Shown here one piece after another: positions 11,684-24,801 of a stretch of DNA of 64,000 nucleotides. The DNA comes from Albifimbria verrucaria (Eukaryota; Ascomycota; Sordariomycetes; Hypocreales; Stachybotryaceae), in contig JAHREC010000011.1 in NCBI GenBank assembly GCA_020081605.1, forward strand, positions 5,022,001 through 5,086,000. Reading direction: 5' to 3'. The first letter of the stretch is position 1; the number at the start of each line of letters is the position of its first letter. The translations under genes were made by a program, and so were the position numbers. The notes beneath the pieces were generated by a model, which was not told where the DNA came from, did no database searches, and saw only the letters and a program-made list of their open reading frames with translations.

Positions 11684-13742
11684 CCACTCGGCCAGGTAAG
11701 ACACAACTGACAAGGAGGATCGTTCTCGTAATTCCGAAGGACTAGATATTGTCCGAGCCTTCATTTAAAGGCAAAATTCAGCCCAGCACACGGTATTGCG
11801 GAGAATTTGGGAGCCCGAGCGGGCATAAAACAACCAGCAACCGCCAATGACGAGCCTCGGAATCCTGTAGCCCGAAGATAAACCCGAGGAATGCGCGTAT
11901 ATCTCGGAAAATGCACAAAGGATCCGAGAGTTCTCACAAGAGATATGTGCACACGTGAGCCATAGTCAGGAGTTTCCTTGCACCACATTCGATAGTAAGC
12001 TCTTTCAAATTGCCACCAGGCTATGAAGCTATTGTGCAAGGCCATCAAATTCTGTCGATACGATGTTGATCTCCCGATATCCTGCACGGCTCATTGTAAG
12101 CTTTAGGATGTTAACTATAGCTAATCAATTCCCTGGTATGTTTTGTAGGGGAGAACTAGGTTAGATTTGGCTATGTCACTCATTATGGCCTTTGAGACTT
12201 TTTTGGATCTTCCCATAACGGCTGGTTTGGATTGTATCCATATGGGCGCGACACAGTCTCGTACTTCTTCTATTTGCGGAAAGCAAAATTACATCACGTA
12301 CTTGGAAGCTTAGTAGCGCTCACATGGGCGAAAACACGCGCAATTTTACAGAATAGTTTGCACACGATTCTTCGAAATAACCTATATACTATCTGCAGTG
12401 TGTGCTTAGGGACTTGAACCCTTTATCAATGGTGGCCAGTTTCCTGACCCGTCGATGATGGGATATCAATACTTAGTCTAAGAGCTATCTCACAACTATA
12501 TGGACAACAAGGCGTAGTAAGACATTTGACAGTAGTTGTAGTAAAATATGGAGCGGTGCGAATTCTTGATAGCGGGAGGCCTTTTAGTAAATCTAAGTAG
12601 ATCACAACGGTCATAGATCATGATCAGAGCCACGGCTTACCTACTATACTTGTATGCAGTACAGAAAAAAGTATGCCCTCAAACTTGCCATCAATTCAAT
12701 GAAGGGCCTCCATTGTCTTTACTTAGATTTCTAATCTTGGACTCAGCTTAACTAAGTAACGCTTTATCCAGAATGAGAGATTGTCTTCCATCTTATGGTG
12801 TTTAATTCATTTAAAACATTGTCGTAAATGCTGCTGGAACAGCAGGTGCACGTAGTTCGCGGATCTAAGCAACGATGCTCTGCATTTCATCCACCGTGAC
12901 AACCTCGGTTTCGGTTGGCTGTTAGACTGCTTAACTAAAGGCAATTATACGAACTAGAGTTTCCGCCTCTAAGTAGGACTTCGTGTTGACCAGCACCACT
13001 TTAATACAACCTTCACATTCACAGGATTTTGAGCGCTGTTGAGATGTCTTCGAAATGGGTTGAAGAAGATAAGCAACACGACATAGCGGGAGGAATGTAC
13101 TTTTCGAACAGGAGAAACTCTCGGATTTTGGTGTTCGGATTGACAAGCAGAAAGGATGCAAGATCCGAGTTATACGAGGTTGTAAAGTGGATCTGCACGC
13201 TAATGGCACTTGAGCTTTGTTAGTCTGTGCCATCCCGCGCTACTGCATGCAAATCCCTAGCAAACTCAACTGGTGGGACTGAAGTCATGCATTGCCGAAG
13301 AGAGGAGACAAATGCCATGATTTGAGATGATTTGAGAAGACAGGACCATCTAGAGGTGAGACAGTCCATCCGGGAATTACCAGAGCCTCTCGAAAAATTT
13401 GAATCGAGGGTCAGCTAGCAGCGCAATGCCTGGTTGCCGAACGACATTCGAGCGGCCGAAGTTGGGAAAACAAGTAAAACACAGCACCAGAGTGGGCAAC
13501 CTCGCATTGTCACAAACCTGAAGGAGGGAGGGTAAATCTAGACTGTTTCTGTGCCAAGTATAATAACATTGTCGATTCACAGCTTAGTCTCGTAGGCGTT
13601 GGTGCATGTAATTTGGCAACTTGCTTCTTCTCCTTTCGTCGTGATCCACATTTTGCGAACAAACTTAAGACAGTCGACCTGTCATTTGAGGTTTACTTAC
13701 GGCCATTCTTACTTTTGCCATCCGACTAACATAGTGGCGACG
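11684..13742. other. Intergenic region between divergent P450 and glucosyltransferase
   Basis: About 2 kb separating the 5' ends of a minus-strand P450 and a plus-strand glucosyltransferase, so it must hold both promoters. The open frame at 11761-12087 (minus) begins inside the P450 5' flank and has no motif. Frames at 12931-13233 and 13377-13580 are likewise unsupported. No RNA gene is seen. Confidence 0.55.
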
Positions 13743-16701
13743 ATGTCGAAAGAAGACCAGAGCGTAGTGAGTGACGGCGATGAGGCTTTTGACGCCCCGC
13801 CACCATATGAAGTGCACTCTACCGGAGAGTTGTTGGCCAGCTCAGCAGCCATTAATGGTGCTATATACTTTTCACTTGGCTGATTACTTCTTACTGACCT
13901 ATAAAAGGCAATGGCTCCATTGATATATCTTTTTCGACACACTCGCCAAAGGAATTACAGAAGCTTCTGCTTCCACCAACTCAACATCAACCTGTAGTGG
14001 TTCCCGATACAAGTCGGCGGCAGTGTCCAAGACTCAATGTTGTCATTCAGGTGGTTGGTAGTCGAGGTAATCCTGTGGAGGTCTTTTTGAATCAGCGGAG
14101 TAAAACGATTGACTATTTCTTAGGTGATGTGCAGCCATTCATCGCTTATGGCGTGGCATTGCAGCGTCGTGGCCACCGAGTCCGACTAGCTACCCATGGG
14201 AATTTCACGCAGTTTGTGCAGAGCTCCGGCCTAGAGTTCTATCCTATCGGAGGTGATCCTGAAGATCTCATGGCAGTAAGTTCAAAACACCACAGAAAAA
14301 AGCATTAGACTGAACTAGCTCTTTCCATCAAGTACATGGTAAAGAACCCCGGCTTGATTCCCTCGTTGGAGTCGTTGCGTGGTGGAGACATTGGCAGAAA
14401 AAGAAGGATGATTAAGGAAATGCTCCACGGATGTTGGCTGTCGTGTATCAATGCTGACCCCGTCTCGGGCAAGCCGTTTGTGGCTGACGCAATCGTAGCC
14501 AATCCTCCTAGTTTTGCTCACGTCCACTGCGCGCAGGCTTTGGGGATTCCTCTGCATATAATGTTTACGATGCCGTGGAGTGCTACAAGGGATTTCCCTC
14601 ATCCTTTGGCTAACATCATAGGTAGCAATATGGAACCTGCTCAAGCAAACTGGTTGAGTTACGGTGTGGTCGACCTAATGACATGGCAAGGGTGAGTCTC
14701 GTTATGATTTATTGTCCCTTTTTCAATAGAAACGCTCACAATGTTATAAACAGACTGGGCGACGTCATAAACTCATGGAGAAAGAAAGAACTCAAGTTGG
14801 ATGTGCTGCCAGCCTCCATGGGTGCAACTATCGTGGATTACCTTCGCATTCCGCATACATACTGTTGGTCACCAGCACTGGTTCGTAAACCAGCCGATTG
14901 GCGACCTGAAATTGGTATGTAGTCATGCGAAACATCTACATGAATGTGTGAGTCTAACGAACACATTTTAACTTTACACATTAGATGTCTGCGGGTTCTT
15001 CATGCGCGACGAGCCTCGATATACGCCACCACCCGACTTAGATGCATTCCTTGCGGCTGGATCTCCTCCAATCTATATAGGTTTCGGCAGCATTGTCCTT
15101 GACAACCCAAAGCGTTTCACCGAAATCATTCTTGAGGCTGCTCAAAGATGTGGTGTTCGAGTCATCATCTCCAGAGGCTGGAGTAAGCTAGGCGGCGATT
15201 CGCCTAGCACTGGTCAAGTATTTTTGTTGGAGATTGTCCACACGGTGCGTAGTTCACGAAACCCTCTCAAGGCAATCATTGTGCTAACATCAATGCCAGA
15301 ATGGTTATTCAAGAGAGTTTCTGCCGTCGTACATCATGGAGGTGCTGGCACGACTGCATGCGGGTTGATAAATGCCCGCCCAACAATCATCGTGCCATTT
15401 TTTGGCGAGTAAGTTGATAATTGGTCTTTAATCGAGATGACATTCATTTCTCACTGACAATAGATTGCAGTCAACCATTCTGGGCAAACGTTGTCGCAAA
15501 TGCGGAGCCGGTCCCAGACCCATACCACAAAAGGAGCTAACTGTCAACAAGCTTGTTGAAGCCATCAACTATACTATGTCACCGGCAGCTATTAATTCAG
15601 CACTGGCGTTAGCTCAGAAAATGAAACGGGAGAGTGGTGTTGACGCAGCCGTGGACTCGTTCTACCGGTGGCTTCCGCTGGATCAAATGGAATGCCAAAT
15701 ACTCAGCCACTATCCAGCGCGCTGGTCCTTGAAAGCTGGTCGCAGAAAGTTGAGGCTGTCAGATGCAGCAGTGGCCGTGCTTATAGGAGAGAAAAAGATA
15801 AAGCTTGAAGAATTAAACTCGTAAGTGTGAGAAAATCACACCGAAGAGCCCCGCGACGATCGTCGCTCGTGCTAATCGCGCTGCAGTCTTCATACTAGAG
15901 AATACGATACCGACGTTCGTAGATGGGACCCGGTGACTGGTGGTGCAGCCTCGGTCCTGGGCACAATGACTGACTTCACAACCGCACTCGGTGGGACCTT
16001 CATCGATCCATTCAAAGCATACAACGAAGCAAGGAAGAATGGAGGAGGCGTTTCTGCTGGAAGTAGCGCCGCTGCTCGAGGGGCTGCCATGGGTTTGGGA
16101 TCAATGGCCGGGGTGGTGACGAAGGGTACTCTTGTGAATGCACCCTTGGCTTTGGCGGAGGGTCTGAGAAGCGTGCCTCGACTATACGGTGAAGAGGTAC
16201 CAGACTATGGCAAAGTCAAGGACTGGCAAAGCGGAGGGATTGTTGCTGCCAAGGTGAGTTTGCGTCATGGACTATACTTTTGGGTCTCAACAGAGATTGT
16301 TAACTACTAATGGAAGAACTTTGGCCACGGCTTTTACCACGGGGTCACTGGGGTAGTAACCCAGCCGTACAAAGGTGCAAAGGATGCGGGAGCATTAGGC
16401 TTCCTCAAAGGAGTTGCCAAAGGCTCCATCGGTCTAGTTACCAAACCAGGTGCAGGTGAGCCAAGAAACGCAGTCTTGGATGGGTCTGTTTACCGGCTGA
16501 CATTTTTCCTATAGCGATGTTTGGCTTGATGGCGTACCCGGCCCAAGGTATCTACAAGTCCATCAGAGGAAAGGGCCTTTGGACCCATTGCTGAGGGCGA
16601 AGTGCGCCTTGGTCGATGACTACGTGCAAAATTGTAGTGACTGTATGGACACTAAGAAAGTCGTCGCTGCATTTAATAGCCTAGTGGAGACTCATGAATG
16701 A
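13743..16701 (+). CDS. Sterol-type UDP-glucosyltransferase (GT1/GT28-like)
   Basis: Eleven exons: 13743-13857, 13908-14066, 14124-14275, 14333-14691, 14754-14914, 14985-15244, 15300-15408, 15471-15820, 15887-16253, 16317-16455 and 16515-16701. All introns are GT-AG, 50-70 nt. Adding three single bases gives 2,361 nt, or 786 residues. The N-terminal half carries the acceptor domain motif [17 protein letters not shown] and [13 protein letters not shown]. The C-terminal half has [18 protein letters not shown] and [17 protein letters not shown] followed by PFFGDQPFW, the UDP-sugar site of sterol 3-beta-glucosyltransferases. There is no PH/GRAM membrane module, unlike Atg26. A Gly/Ala-rich C-terminal extension (15890-16700) replaces it, as in other fungal paralogues. 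The frame breaks at 15229-15230 inside the DCPHEWLF region, at 15504-15505 and at 16568-16569, each a GG where GGG restores the frame. It probably glucosylates a sterol or other hydrophobic acceptor. Confidence 0.88.
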
Positions 16702-17249
16702 GCAAGGGACGATCACAGATTATTTGGGCACCGAAGCATGTAGAATAGATGAGATCAGAATATGGATATTCGAAGTCTGGCTGGTGCATAACAACGGGAT
16801 AAGTAACTTAACTTACTGTATAAAAATGAAAACAAAAACCAAAAATAACAATAAAAATAAACGCTTCTCGTCCTAGAGTTGTGACGAGGCTGAGCAAGGG
16901 TAGTCCCGAGTCAGACAGGGGTTCCGTGGGACCTAATCCCAGTACGCCGTTAGTCTCTCGGTACATCAAGCGCCGATGATCTCAGGATTGTCGCCCGAAC
17001 CCGAGGCTGGCGACTGAAATCGACCCGAATCCTCGGATTGGTTTGTGGAGGCCCTGGTGCTGGGACAACTGCAACGAGCCCGGGCCCCGTGGATTCCGAG
17101 CAGTTGGTTTGGAATCTGAATTAGTTAGTTTCAAGGTAGCGTGGCTGGATCGATGCTCAGGCAAACATTCCAACCCCGACCGTGACCTCGCATTTAAACG
17201 AGTTTCTCGGCTCGAGACCTGCAGCTTCGCATCCAGCTCTCCGTCTCCC
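16702..17249. other. Intergenic region
   Basis: The 3' flank of the glucosyltransferase and 5' flank of the next regulator. An A-rich stretch at 16826-16860 could contribute to transcript ending. No gene recognised. Confidence 0.55.
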
Positions 17250-18542
17250 ATGGGTCGGTCGCAACATGCCCCTCGGCGGACACATTCCAAGTCGCGTCAT
17301 GGCTGTAGGCAATGCAAGGCCCGCAAAGTAAAGGTAAAGTGACCTATACCATCCCTGCTTCGCCCAATATCCAGTGTCCATCTCCTGAAAATCCAACTAA
17401 ATCACGGCGGCCAGTGTGGGGAGGAACGGCCCTCATGCAGCAGGTGTAGAAAGCGTCGCGTGCGCTGCGCATACGACCATGTGTCGAGGCTCGCATCCCC
17501 GACGCTCACGCTCGCCAGCCACGATGCCGAGCCGGCTGAAGAGGAGAGAGACCCGGGGCGTCCTCAGCGTACCGATATACCGTCCCTTCCGGACGGTCCA
17601 CTCTTGCCTCTGCATTCAAGCCCATCCGGACAGCCGTTAACCGCCTTCTTCCGCGAGGACCTGGAGCTTCTCCACCACTACACCACCGTCACATACTCGA
17701 CGCTCCTTGATGATGATGCCTTCGAACGGGTTTGGCGTATCAATGTTCCGCAGGAGGCGGCCCGCTGCGACTTTTTGATGCACGGGATCCTCGGCTTGGC
17801 AGCAATGCACCTTCGGCGGCTCCGGCCCGAGTCTGCAACCTACTACAACCGCCTGGCTACGAAACACTATTCCGAGGGCTTATCGCTTTTCAGGCCGATA
17901 CTCAACCATGTGACTCGGTCTACCGCCTCACCTGTATTCATATTCTCAAGTTTATTGGTATGCATGTCCCTGCAGCTAGTCGACCCAAGCGATCAACAGG
18001 ACATGGATTGCATGCTATCTTTGGACACAATCATCGATGCGTTCAAGCTTGAGCGCGGTGTAAAGGATGTGCTGCAGCTAACTTGGGACTGGCTCTTGGG
18101 CACACCCTTTACGCCCTTGCTCTTCTTCAAGGAGCGCATGTGTGACTGCTTAATCACTCTAGACGACGATGAGGCATTGGATAAGGTCGACGCATGTGTC
18201 CGCGATGATCTCGCCGCAGATCCCATACTGAAAGATTACCGAGATGCAATCCAGAGCCTACGAGTAGTCTACTCATGTAGAACTACGGCCGCCAAACACA
18301 AGGCCGGCATCTTGTCGTGGCCGGTGATGGTATCTGCAGCTTTTACGATGACATAATAAAAAAGAACCGCTGGCCATGGTCATCTTGGCGTACTACGGTG
18401 TCGTGCTAAACGAGCTACGAAATGTTTGGTGGGTGGGACGAGCGGCAAAGCGGCTCTTACGAAATTGCGCCGAACTTTCCAGGGGAAATACCGTGAGCTA
18501 GTGGCTTGGGCCGAGAGGCGTGCCGATGCCAGCAGCAATTAA
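17250..18542 (+). CDS. Zn2Cys6 fungal transcription factor (sterol-uptake-regulator type)
   Basis: About 404 residues from exons 17250-17333 and 17415-18542, with an 81-nt GT-AG intron that splits the zinc cluster. The spliced N terminus reads HGCRQCKARKVKCGEERP then SCSRCRKRRVRC. This is a complete CysX2CysX6Cys/CysX2CysX6Cys binuclear cluster. The middle segment (LLHHYTTVTYSTL, ...HGILGLAAMHL) matches the fungal domain found in Upc2/Ecm22-like regulators. Three single-base losses in the last 200 nt (TTTT 18341-18344, AAAAAA 18358-18363, GGGG 18482-18485) hide the C terminus. With them restored the protein continues through an EPLAMVILAYYG motif typical of the family and ends at 18542. The gene sits 570 bp upstream of the co-oriented rhamnosidase, which makes it a candidate regulator of that gene, but this is inference. 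Confidence 0.83.
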
Positions 18543-19110
18543 GGCGAAAACATTTCCTTATAGAGGACCATGCTCGGAGGAGAGGCCTGAAGGAGCCGGC
18601 CGGTGGGGACAGAAAAAAGCAAGACTCCTGCATCATCTGAACGAGGAATCAGCAATCCATGTTACCGTCAGACGTCTAAATCATTCTCTTCAGTCCTTTA
18701 CTAGGCATTCAGCCCTTTATTAGGCATTCAAATGGCGCCTGGGAAGACTATGTCGGCCAAGCCCGGTAGTTGGACTACTGTTTTAACTTTGCCGCCATCC
18801 GCCATCAAGTTTGCTCTCGCTTTTGGCATGGTGTACGAGGCTATCCGAGGGCTGTGGGCGTTGCGAGACCTTGGCACTTGGAAAGGATGCATTTCATCAT
18901 CAGAGGTTGCGACGATCCTCGCCCTACAGTCTCAATGTGAATGATACAAATCTTCTTCTAATGGCTTACTTTATCTCGACCGTCGCCCACCATAGCCTAG
19001 TATATCGACAAGTCATCCTCAACGCAGTCTCTCTTTACAATATTGACTTGCTTCTTTCCGGCACTCTACCTTGACCCATCTCACACTCTACTTCCATCAA
19101 GGTTGACACG
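18543..19110. other. Promoter region of the rhamnosidase gene
   Basis: Between the regulator stop and the GH78 start. Open frames at 18732-18944 and 18811-19074 overlap each other and have no family motif, so I treat the stretch as 5'-flanking DNA. Confidence 0.55.
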
Positions 19111-21641
19111 ATGCTCCGCAGCGGCAGGTGGTTAGGCCTGGCGTATCTGGCCTTGGCCCAAGCCAGGACTATCCCGGAATCTGCGCGGGACGCTGTGCGC
19201 AGTGCTACCGCCTTGCCCACAGACACTTCGAAATTCCTTTCCGGTTCAAACGAGACTATCATATTGACTTCAACAAATGGATCGCCCGCTATTGTGACGC
19301 TTGACTATGGTCATAGCGTCGAAGGCATTCCATCATTCGAGGTTGTATCAGCGGACGGAGATGCGTCCATCTTCGAAATCACATATGGCGAATCCAAGGC
19401 CGTCCTAGATCGGTACTTAGTAAGTATCACCACAAACGTTTGACGTACTGCATAGGGGTTTAACTGATCTGGGTAGTCGGACGGACCGCTTCCCTTGCAG
19501 CTGCCATGGACACATATCGAGTGAATCGCTACAACATCAGCAAAGTCGGCTCTGTCACGAACCGTCTTGTTCAAGGGGCTTTTCGCTACCAGAAGCTGAA
19601 TCTCTCATCTACTGGCACCTTGACTCTCAGAAATGTTGGAGTGCATCAGACGATCGACACCACGCCTCTCACTCAGTTACCCGGTTCCTTCATCAGTTCT
19701 GATGAAAGAATCAATACCATCTGGCGGGTTGGAGCTCGAACCATTCAAATGACCGAGATTCCTAAGAACAGCGTTCCTGATTTTTGGGAAGTTACACCTG
19801 AAGGATCTTTGGTTGATAGCCTTGCGCCTCAGACTCTTGCGGGCGCCGTCGCTGCTATGCTCCTCAGTTACAACCTAGACTTTGAGGTTAAGCCTCTCCA
19901 GGGTGGCTTTGGCTTTGTCGTTTTAGCTGACACATTGAACTCCGGCATCTACATCTCGTGCGATGTTGCTGGAAGACGTATTGCTGCTTATGCTGGTTCC
20001 ACGACTTTCGATGGGGAGCCGTTAGCGCAAGAAAAGCTCCCCACGAACTTGACTATCGGTTTCGACTCCTGGCACTCCATTCATGCCACAGTTGCGCTTA
20101 ATGACATTAGTGTCACAGTTAATGGTGTTCTTGTGATGAAGTTCTCGCAGAATGCCCGATTCTTCGGCGCTCCAGGTCTCGGTGCATCTTTGGGCCAGCG
20201 CACCCTCTTCCGCAGGTTGTCGATCACCACTCCAACTGGCGACAGTATCTACTCCCATCCTTTGACCGATCCTAGCTTTCTTCCGGATTTCTTCATGGGT
20301 ACAAACCCGCATGAAGTTGTTGTCGATGGGTCTCGGCGAGATCGAATTGCGTACACTGGAGATCTGGATATCGCTGGCGGAGCCGCCCTGGCAAGTACTC
20401 ACAACCGTGAATCGATTATTGGATCGCTAGATCTCCTCGGATCGTACCAAGCCACGCCTGGCTTTTTCATTCCAAACGCCAAAATACAACAAAAACCGCT
20501 TGCGGAGCCTCTTCAGGTGAATCAGACTGGTCTGATTGGGTACTCATTCAACTTCATGACAGCAGTTGCCTCCATGTACATGCATACCGGCGACGCTGAA
20601 TTCGCCAGCAAATGGGCCCCCAAACTTCAAAAGATGCTAGACTGGGCCGATTCACAAACACTCGACAGTGGGCTATTCAACGTGTCTGACCCAACTTTTG
20701 GTGGCGATTGGAACTACTACGACCCACAGCAGTCTGGTGTCGTCACCAAGTTCAACGTTCTATATGCTTACTCCCTCCAGGAGTGCCTCCCAGTACTCGC
20801 CGCTGGCGGTGTGGACTCGGTGGTCTACCAGGGTAGACTAGAGAAGTTGCGCCTCGCTATTGATACTCAGTTGTGGAGTGATGAACTCAAGGGATATTAC
20901 GTGTCTCAAGATCTAAAGACAGCGCTTGCTCAGGACTCGAACGCAATCGCCATCTTAGCTGGTATCAATATCGACCCCGCCCATTCGTCCAAGATCATCA
21001 TGGACTCGCTATCAACACATTTGATGACTCCTTTCGGGCCACGGGCTTTCTCCGAAGCCGCTTTTGATTTGGGCTTCCAGCCTTTGGTTAGCCCATATGC
21101 ATCCTCGTATCATCTTCGTGCTGCTTTAGCATCAAATGAAGTTGATGCCGCCAATGAGCTCCTCGGTAAACTCTGGTGGCCCATGGCGGACACTGCTAAC
21201 GTCAACTACACCGGCACTTTTTGGGAAACCTTGGACAGCGAAGGAAGACCTGGTCTAGGCTTCATGACGAGTTTGTGCCACGGATGGGCTGCAGGACCTA
21301 CTGCCGAATTGAGCAGATATGTGCTGGGTGTCACTCCCATCCAGCCAGGCTGGAGCCGGTTCAGCGTCGCTCCGGTAACACTTGGACTCGGATCAGCTAG
21401 CGGCAGCATTCCGACACCAATGGGTAATATTAACGTTCAGTGGAGGTTCGAAGAGGACGACATGCTAAACATGGAGATTATTGCGCCCGCGGGATTAGTT
21501 GGAACAGTGACACTGCCTAATGCCTTGCGGGTGCCTGCTGATGTGTCCAACTTTACATTGAATGGAAAACCCATTACAGGACGAGTCTTTGAAGTCAAAG
21601 GAGGCTGTAAGATTGTTGTGGAACAGGCTCGAAACAGCTGA
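19111..21641 (+). CDS. Secreted GH78 alpha-L-rhamnosidase
   Basis: 824 residues from exons 19111-19419 and 19477-21641 (57-nt GT-AG intron). The start gives a signal peptide (MLRSGRWLGLAYLALAQA). An N-terminal beta-sandwich region follows, then AAAMDTYRVNRYNIS. The (alpha/alpha)6 catalytic domain includes VVVDGSRRDRIAYTGDLDI, where the acidic residues match the GH78 catalytic region. Later come TGTFWETLDSEGRPG and SLCHGWAAGPTAELSRYV, also typical. The C-terminal domain is beta-rich. A concanavalin-like insertion lies at about 19905-20270. The enzyme releases terminal alpha-L-rhamnose from pectin side chains or plant glycosides outside the cell. The only break is a missing base in CCC 19492-19494 just after the intron; downstream, 711 codons are open without interruption. 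The neighbouring Zn2Cys6 gene could regulate it. Confidence 0.9.
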
Positions 21642-22211
21642 ATATGACCCTCTCATGTCGTAGTCATCGGCCACATACGGCAACTTCTAGTGGTCACAGT
21701 GTACGATATCCTCCAATGTGACTTGCTGCATTGGGTATCTTATCAATATCATAAATGTATCGGCATGATAGTGGTTACTCATTCATTTCTTCGTCGTTGT
21801 ATTATTAGCACTCTAACATACAACATCAAGACTCGAACGTTGCTCTAATTTATGTAACTGGAAGTCTCCCATAAGAACTAGGAGCTTAAGATGAAGTTTT
21901 AGCAAACTCTGAAATATTCCTAAGCCTCCTAGATGCGATGAAGACGAGATTATATCGCTTCGACTCGTAATAGGTGCGACGCAATAAGAGGGGTTCATAA
22001 CCGCTAGAAACCTATCGCCAAATCTCGAGGGTAACCTTCGCATTCAATTAGTTTGGGTGCAGGCATGTCCCGCATGTTCTGTGAAATAATTGACTGATCG
22101 TTAGCCTAGGATATGAGATGGCTTTTTAACATGTGCCCATGGTAGTTACAGTATATCTTAAGAATAATTCTGACACTATATAACAAGTCTCCCTGTCTCC
22201 TCTCCCTTCGT
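21642..22211. other. Intergenic region between convergent GH78 and RTA1 genes
   Basis: 3'-flanking DNA for both genes. The minus-strand frame at 21813-22043 has no motif. Nothing else seen. Confidence 0.55.
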
Positions 22212-23142
22212 TTAAGGGTACGTATGAAGCAGGAGGGCAACATCACTCCCGTGCTTCATAAAGCCTATTTCAGATGCTTCAAATACATCGCCGGCATGGA
22301 TAAAATGGAAAGCACTCTGGGTGAGGAACATAGGTATCGTGTCGAAAACATACATGTAGATCTCGTGTGATACCAGGGTGCCGTCATGGCCTTGCGCGAA
22401 CTCAATGACTCGGAAAATGCATCGCAAAACGATGATTGCTGAGACGAAGAGCAGAAGAACGAATAACGATTGCCAAGATCTCCTACCCCTGGCTGGCATA
22501 GCATATGTAGCGGATGATCGCATTCGTTTCCAAAAGATGATGGCAACGCTAAGGAACAGACCAAGGAAAACGAGTTGAATGAACAAGCCTACCAGGACGA
22601 TCTTTTGGCCAATATCGCCCATGCCGTCCACGGCCATCATACCACCACCCCCGGCCTGGAGGAAGAAGGAGATGAGGTCACCAACAACGAAGATCTTTGT
22701 GATACGATGCGGCGCAATGATGGAAGCCGAGGGTGTCTTGACGAAGAGAATAATACGGCCGAATATCATGTAGATTGTAGCAGCGTATAGCGAAGGAGGG
22801 AGGATGATAAAAAGTGACTGCAGAACGTATAGCATGATGTCGAGAGGTTTATTGGCTGAAGGTACTCGGAAGCCGTAACCAGCCGCCATCACTAGAGCAC
22901 CGGCCAGTCAGTAATAGTTGAGGGAAAGCCAGCTCTACGCCTTCTGTTGCGGTCTTTTGGAACGTACTGAATGCGCCAACAACTAACGGCATGTAAAACC
23001 ATGTCTTTTTCCGGCACATGACCAAAACATGCACAAGGCCGCCGGCAGCAAACATACCGGCCGCGACGATAGCGGCGAGGATGCTGGGCTTGTACATGTA
23101 AATTCCATAACTGGTGCCCTCGACTGTGCCATCGTTGGCCAT
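22212..23142 (-). CDS. RTA1-family seven-helix membrane protein
   Basis: About 294 residues in two exons, 23142-22939 and 22891-22212, with a 47-nt GT-AG intron holding a CTGAC branch site. One base is missing at CC 22940-22941 beside the donor. The start MANDGTVEGTSYGIYMYKPS fits the family, which begins with a short luminal segment and a Y-x-P-S motif. Seven hydrophobic helices follow. Conserved pieces are the first-helix segment SILAAIVAAGMFAAGGLVHV, AGYGFR, LPPSLYAATIYMIFGRII, VVGDLISFFLQAGGGG, and RCIFRVIEFAQGHDG. Members include Rta1 and Rsb1 of yeast, linked to tolerance of toxic lipids or 7-aminocholesterol and to sphingoid-base translocation. It probably sits in the plasma membrane. 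The specific ligand is unknown. Confidence 0.85.
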
Positions 23143-24801
23143 GATGCCAAAATTTTTCAAGGTTACTGAACGATTTTTAGTTCTGAATAGTAGCAACGGA
23201 GAGCTTAAGAGAAATGACCAATGAAAATGAACAGAAATTGTGGAAAAAATGATTAAGAAGAAATAATAGAATCTCCGAACACCATGAGAAGGCTTAACCG
23301 CTTGAGCAAAGGGATTCTCCTTAAATATGCCCCCATATTCCTTGTTTCTGTTCTCTTCAACTACAAGGCGGGTTCGTTCAGGTTGTTGCACCGGTTCAAA
23401 TACTCGTATAGCTCGCTTACGCTAACCGAGGGTTCGGATTGAATTTTAAATCCTCGGCAAGGACGCCCATGCGCCTGGGCGCATTAGATGGCCCCATAAA
23501 CATAAAACATACCACGCTTGTCTTTGAAGACCAGATCAAAAAGAAAAAAGAAAGAAAAACATAAAAGGAAATAAAGGATATTGAAACCAACAAGATTGCT
23601 TGAATCCTTACGTGGCTCTAGGATTAGTAGGCCATTATTTAAGGACTGTACCCAGAGCCTCATGATATAGTCAAAGCGATGAAGACAGACGGTATTAAAT
23701 ATTTCGGCAGCTCTTAAGCTATCTCCTATGAATATAAGCTTGCCGAGTGTTTCGTCCAATATGTTACAGGGCGTATGTCTAACCTCAAAACTATACAATT
23801 TACAATCTTAGTGACTTCGTATAATGTGTGTAGCTGGCCGCTTTCACCTCTTGATTTCCCAAGTTGTCTTAATGACTAGGTTGATAGTGCTCCAGTCATC
23901 GTCGATGGGATCGTCGAATTAACAATAGTGATTATCAGCTTTCACATGTAGCCCGCACCTTTTGTAGTCAAGAGGAAGATTATATAGGTTTAGACACCGG
24001 GCTCTGAGGATTGCTTAGATCTTGGGTTGGAATCGCGGCAGATGGCAGTTTCAGGACGTCACGGTCTCAAAGTCGGCATACCCGAAGTCTTGTGGTATGT
24101 TAGACTAACTGCCACTAGCAACATACTTGGGCACAACCTAACGATGGAATAGGAAAATGGCATAGATGAGTCGAAAAGATAAGATCGAATTACATGTACG
24201 TAGTGACGTCTCGCTATATACTTACGAAGGGTTGCAAGCAGATATAACCAAAAGAATTATCATGTCTGTTCAAGTGGCCCAGGTTCCTAAACAGCCTCAT
24301 CATGAACCTCATAGTGTAAGGCACCAATAATACTTTTGATAAATATTCAACGGTGCTTTATTTACATTGCGATATCGATCCAGTGGCAGCCACGAAGTTA
24401 AGTCTTGCGCCTGGGTGATATACTTGCACATGTCAGAAATCAACAATCCAACAACGTTGCATCTATAGCACAACTTTGCCCTATTCTCTTCTCTTTCGTT
24501 CTCAGGCCGCACTATGGTTTAACTAATGGGCTGCTAATTTCGTGTTTACCGTACGTATTGACTTTAGTTTGAGCTACATGATGGTTATGGGTCTAACTGC
24601 AGGTGCAACCAACATAGTGTCCAGGCCAACACGACATGCGACCAACCAACATCAATTGCCTTTCTTGGCGATTATGAACATCAATAACAAGTGAGATAAT
24701 TAATTACCCCTCAAGCAGGTCGATTATCTTTTCCATCTCTTTCTTTGCTCTTCTTCAATCCATCTAAATAACACCCTATCTTGCCCCATCAACCGTCCAG
24801 T
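23143..24801. other. Intergenic region between divergent RTA1 and GMC genes
   Basis: About 1.7 kb with both promoters. Minus-strand frames at 23484-23798 and 24309-24512 are A+T-rich and have no recognisable motif. A pyrimidine-rich leader (about 24725-24790) precedes the GMC start. Confidence 0.55.

Noticed and set aside
11761..12087. Minus-strand frame just upstream of P450 1
   Set aside because: The P450 already has its own anchor and start; this frame has no motif and does not splice into it sensibly.
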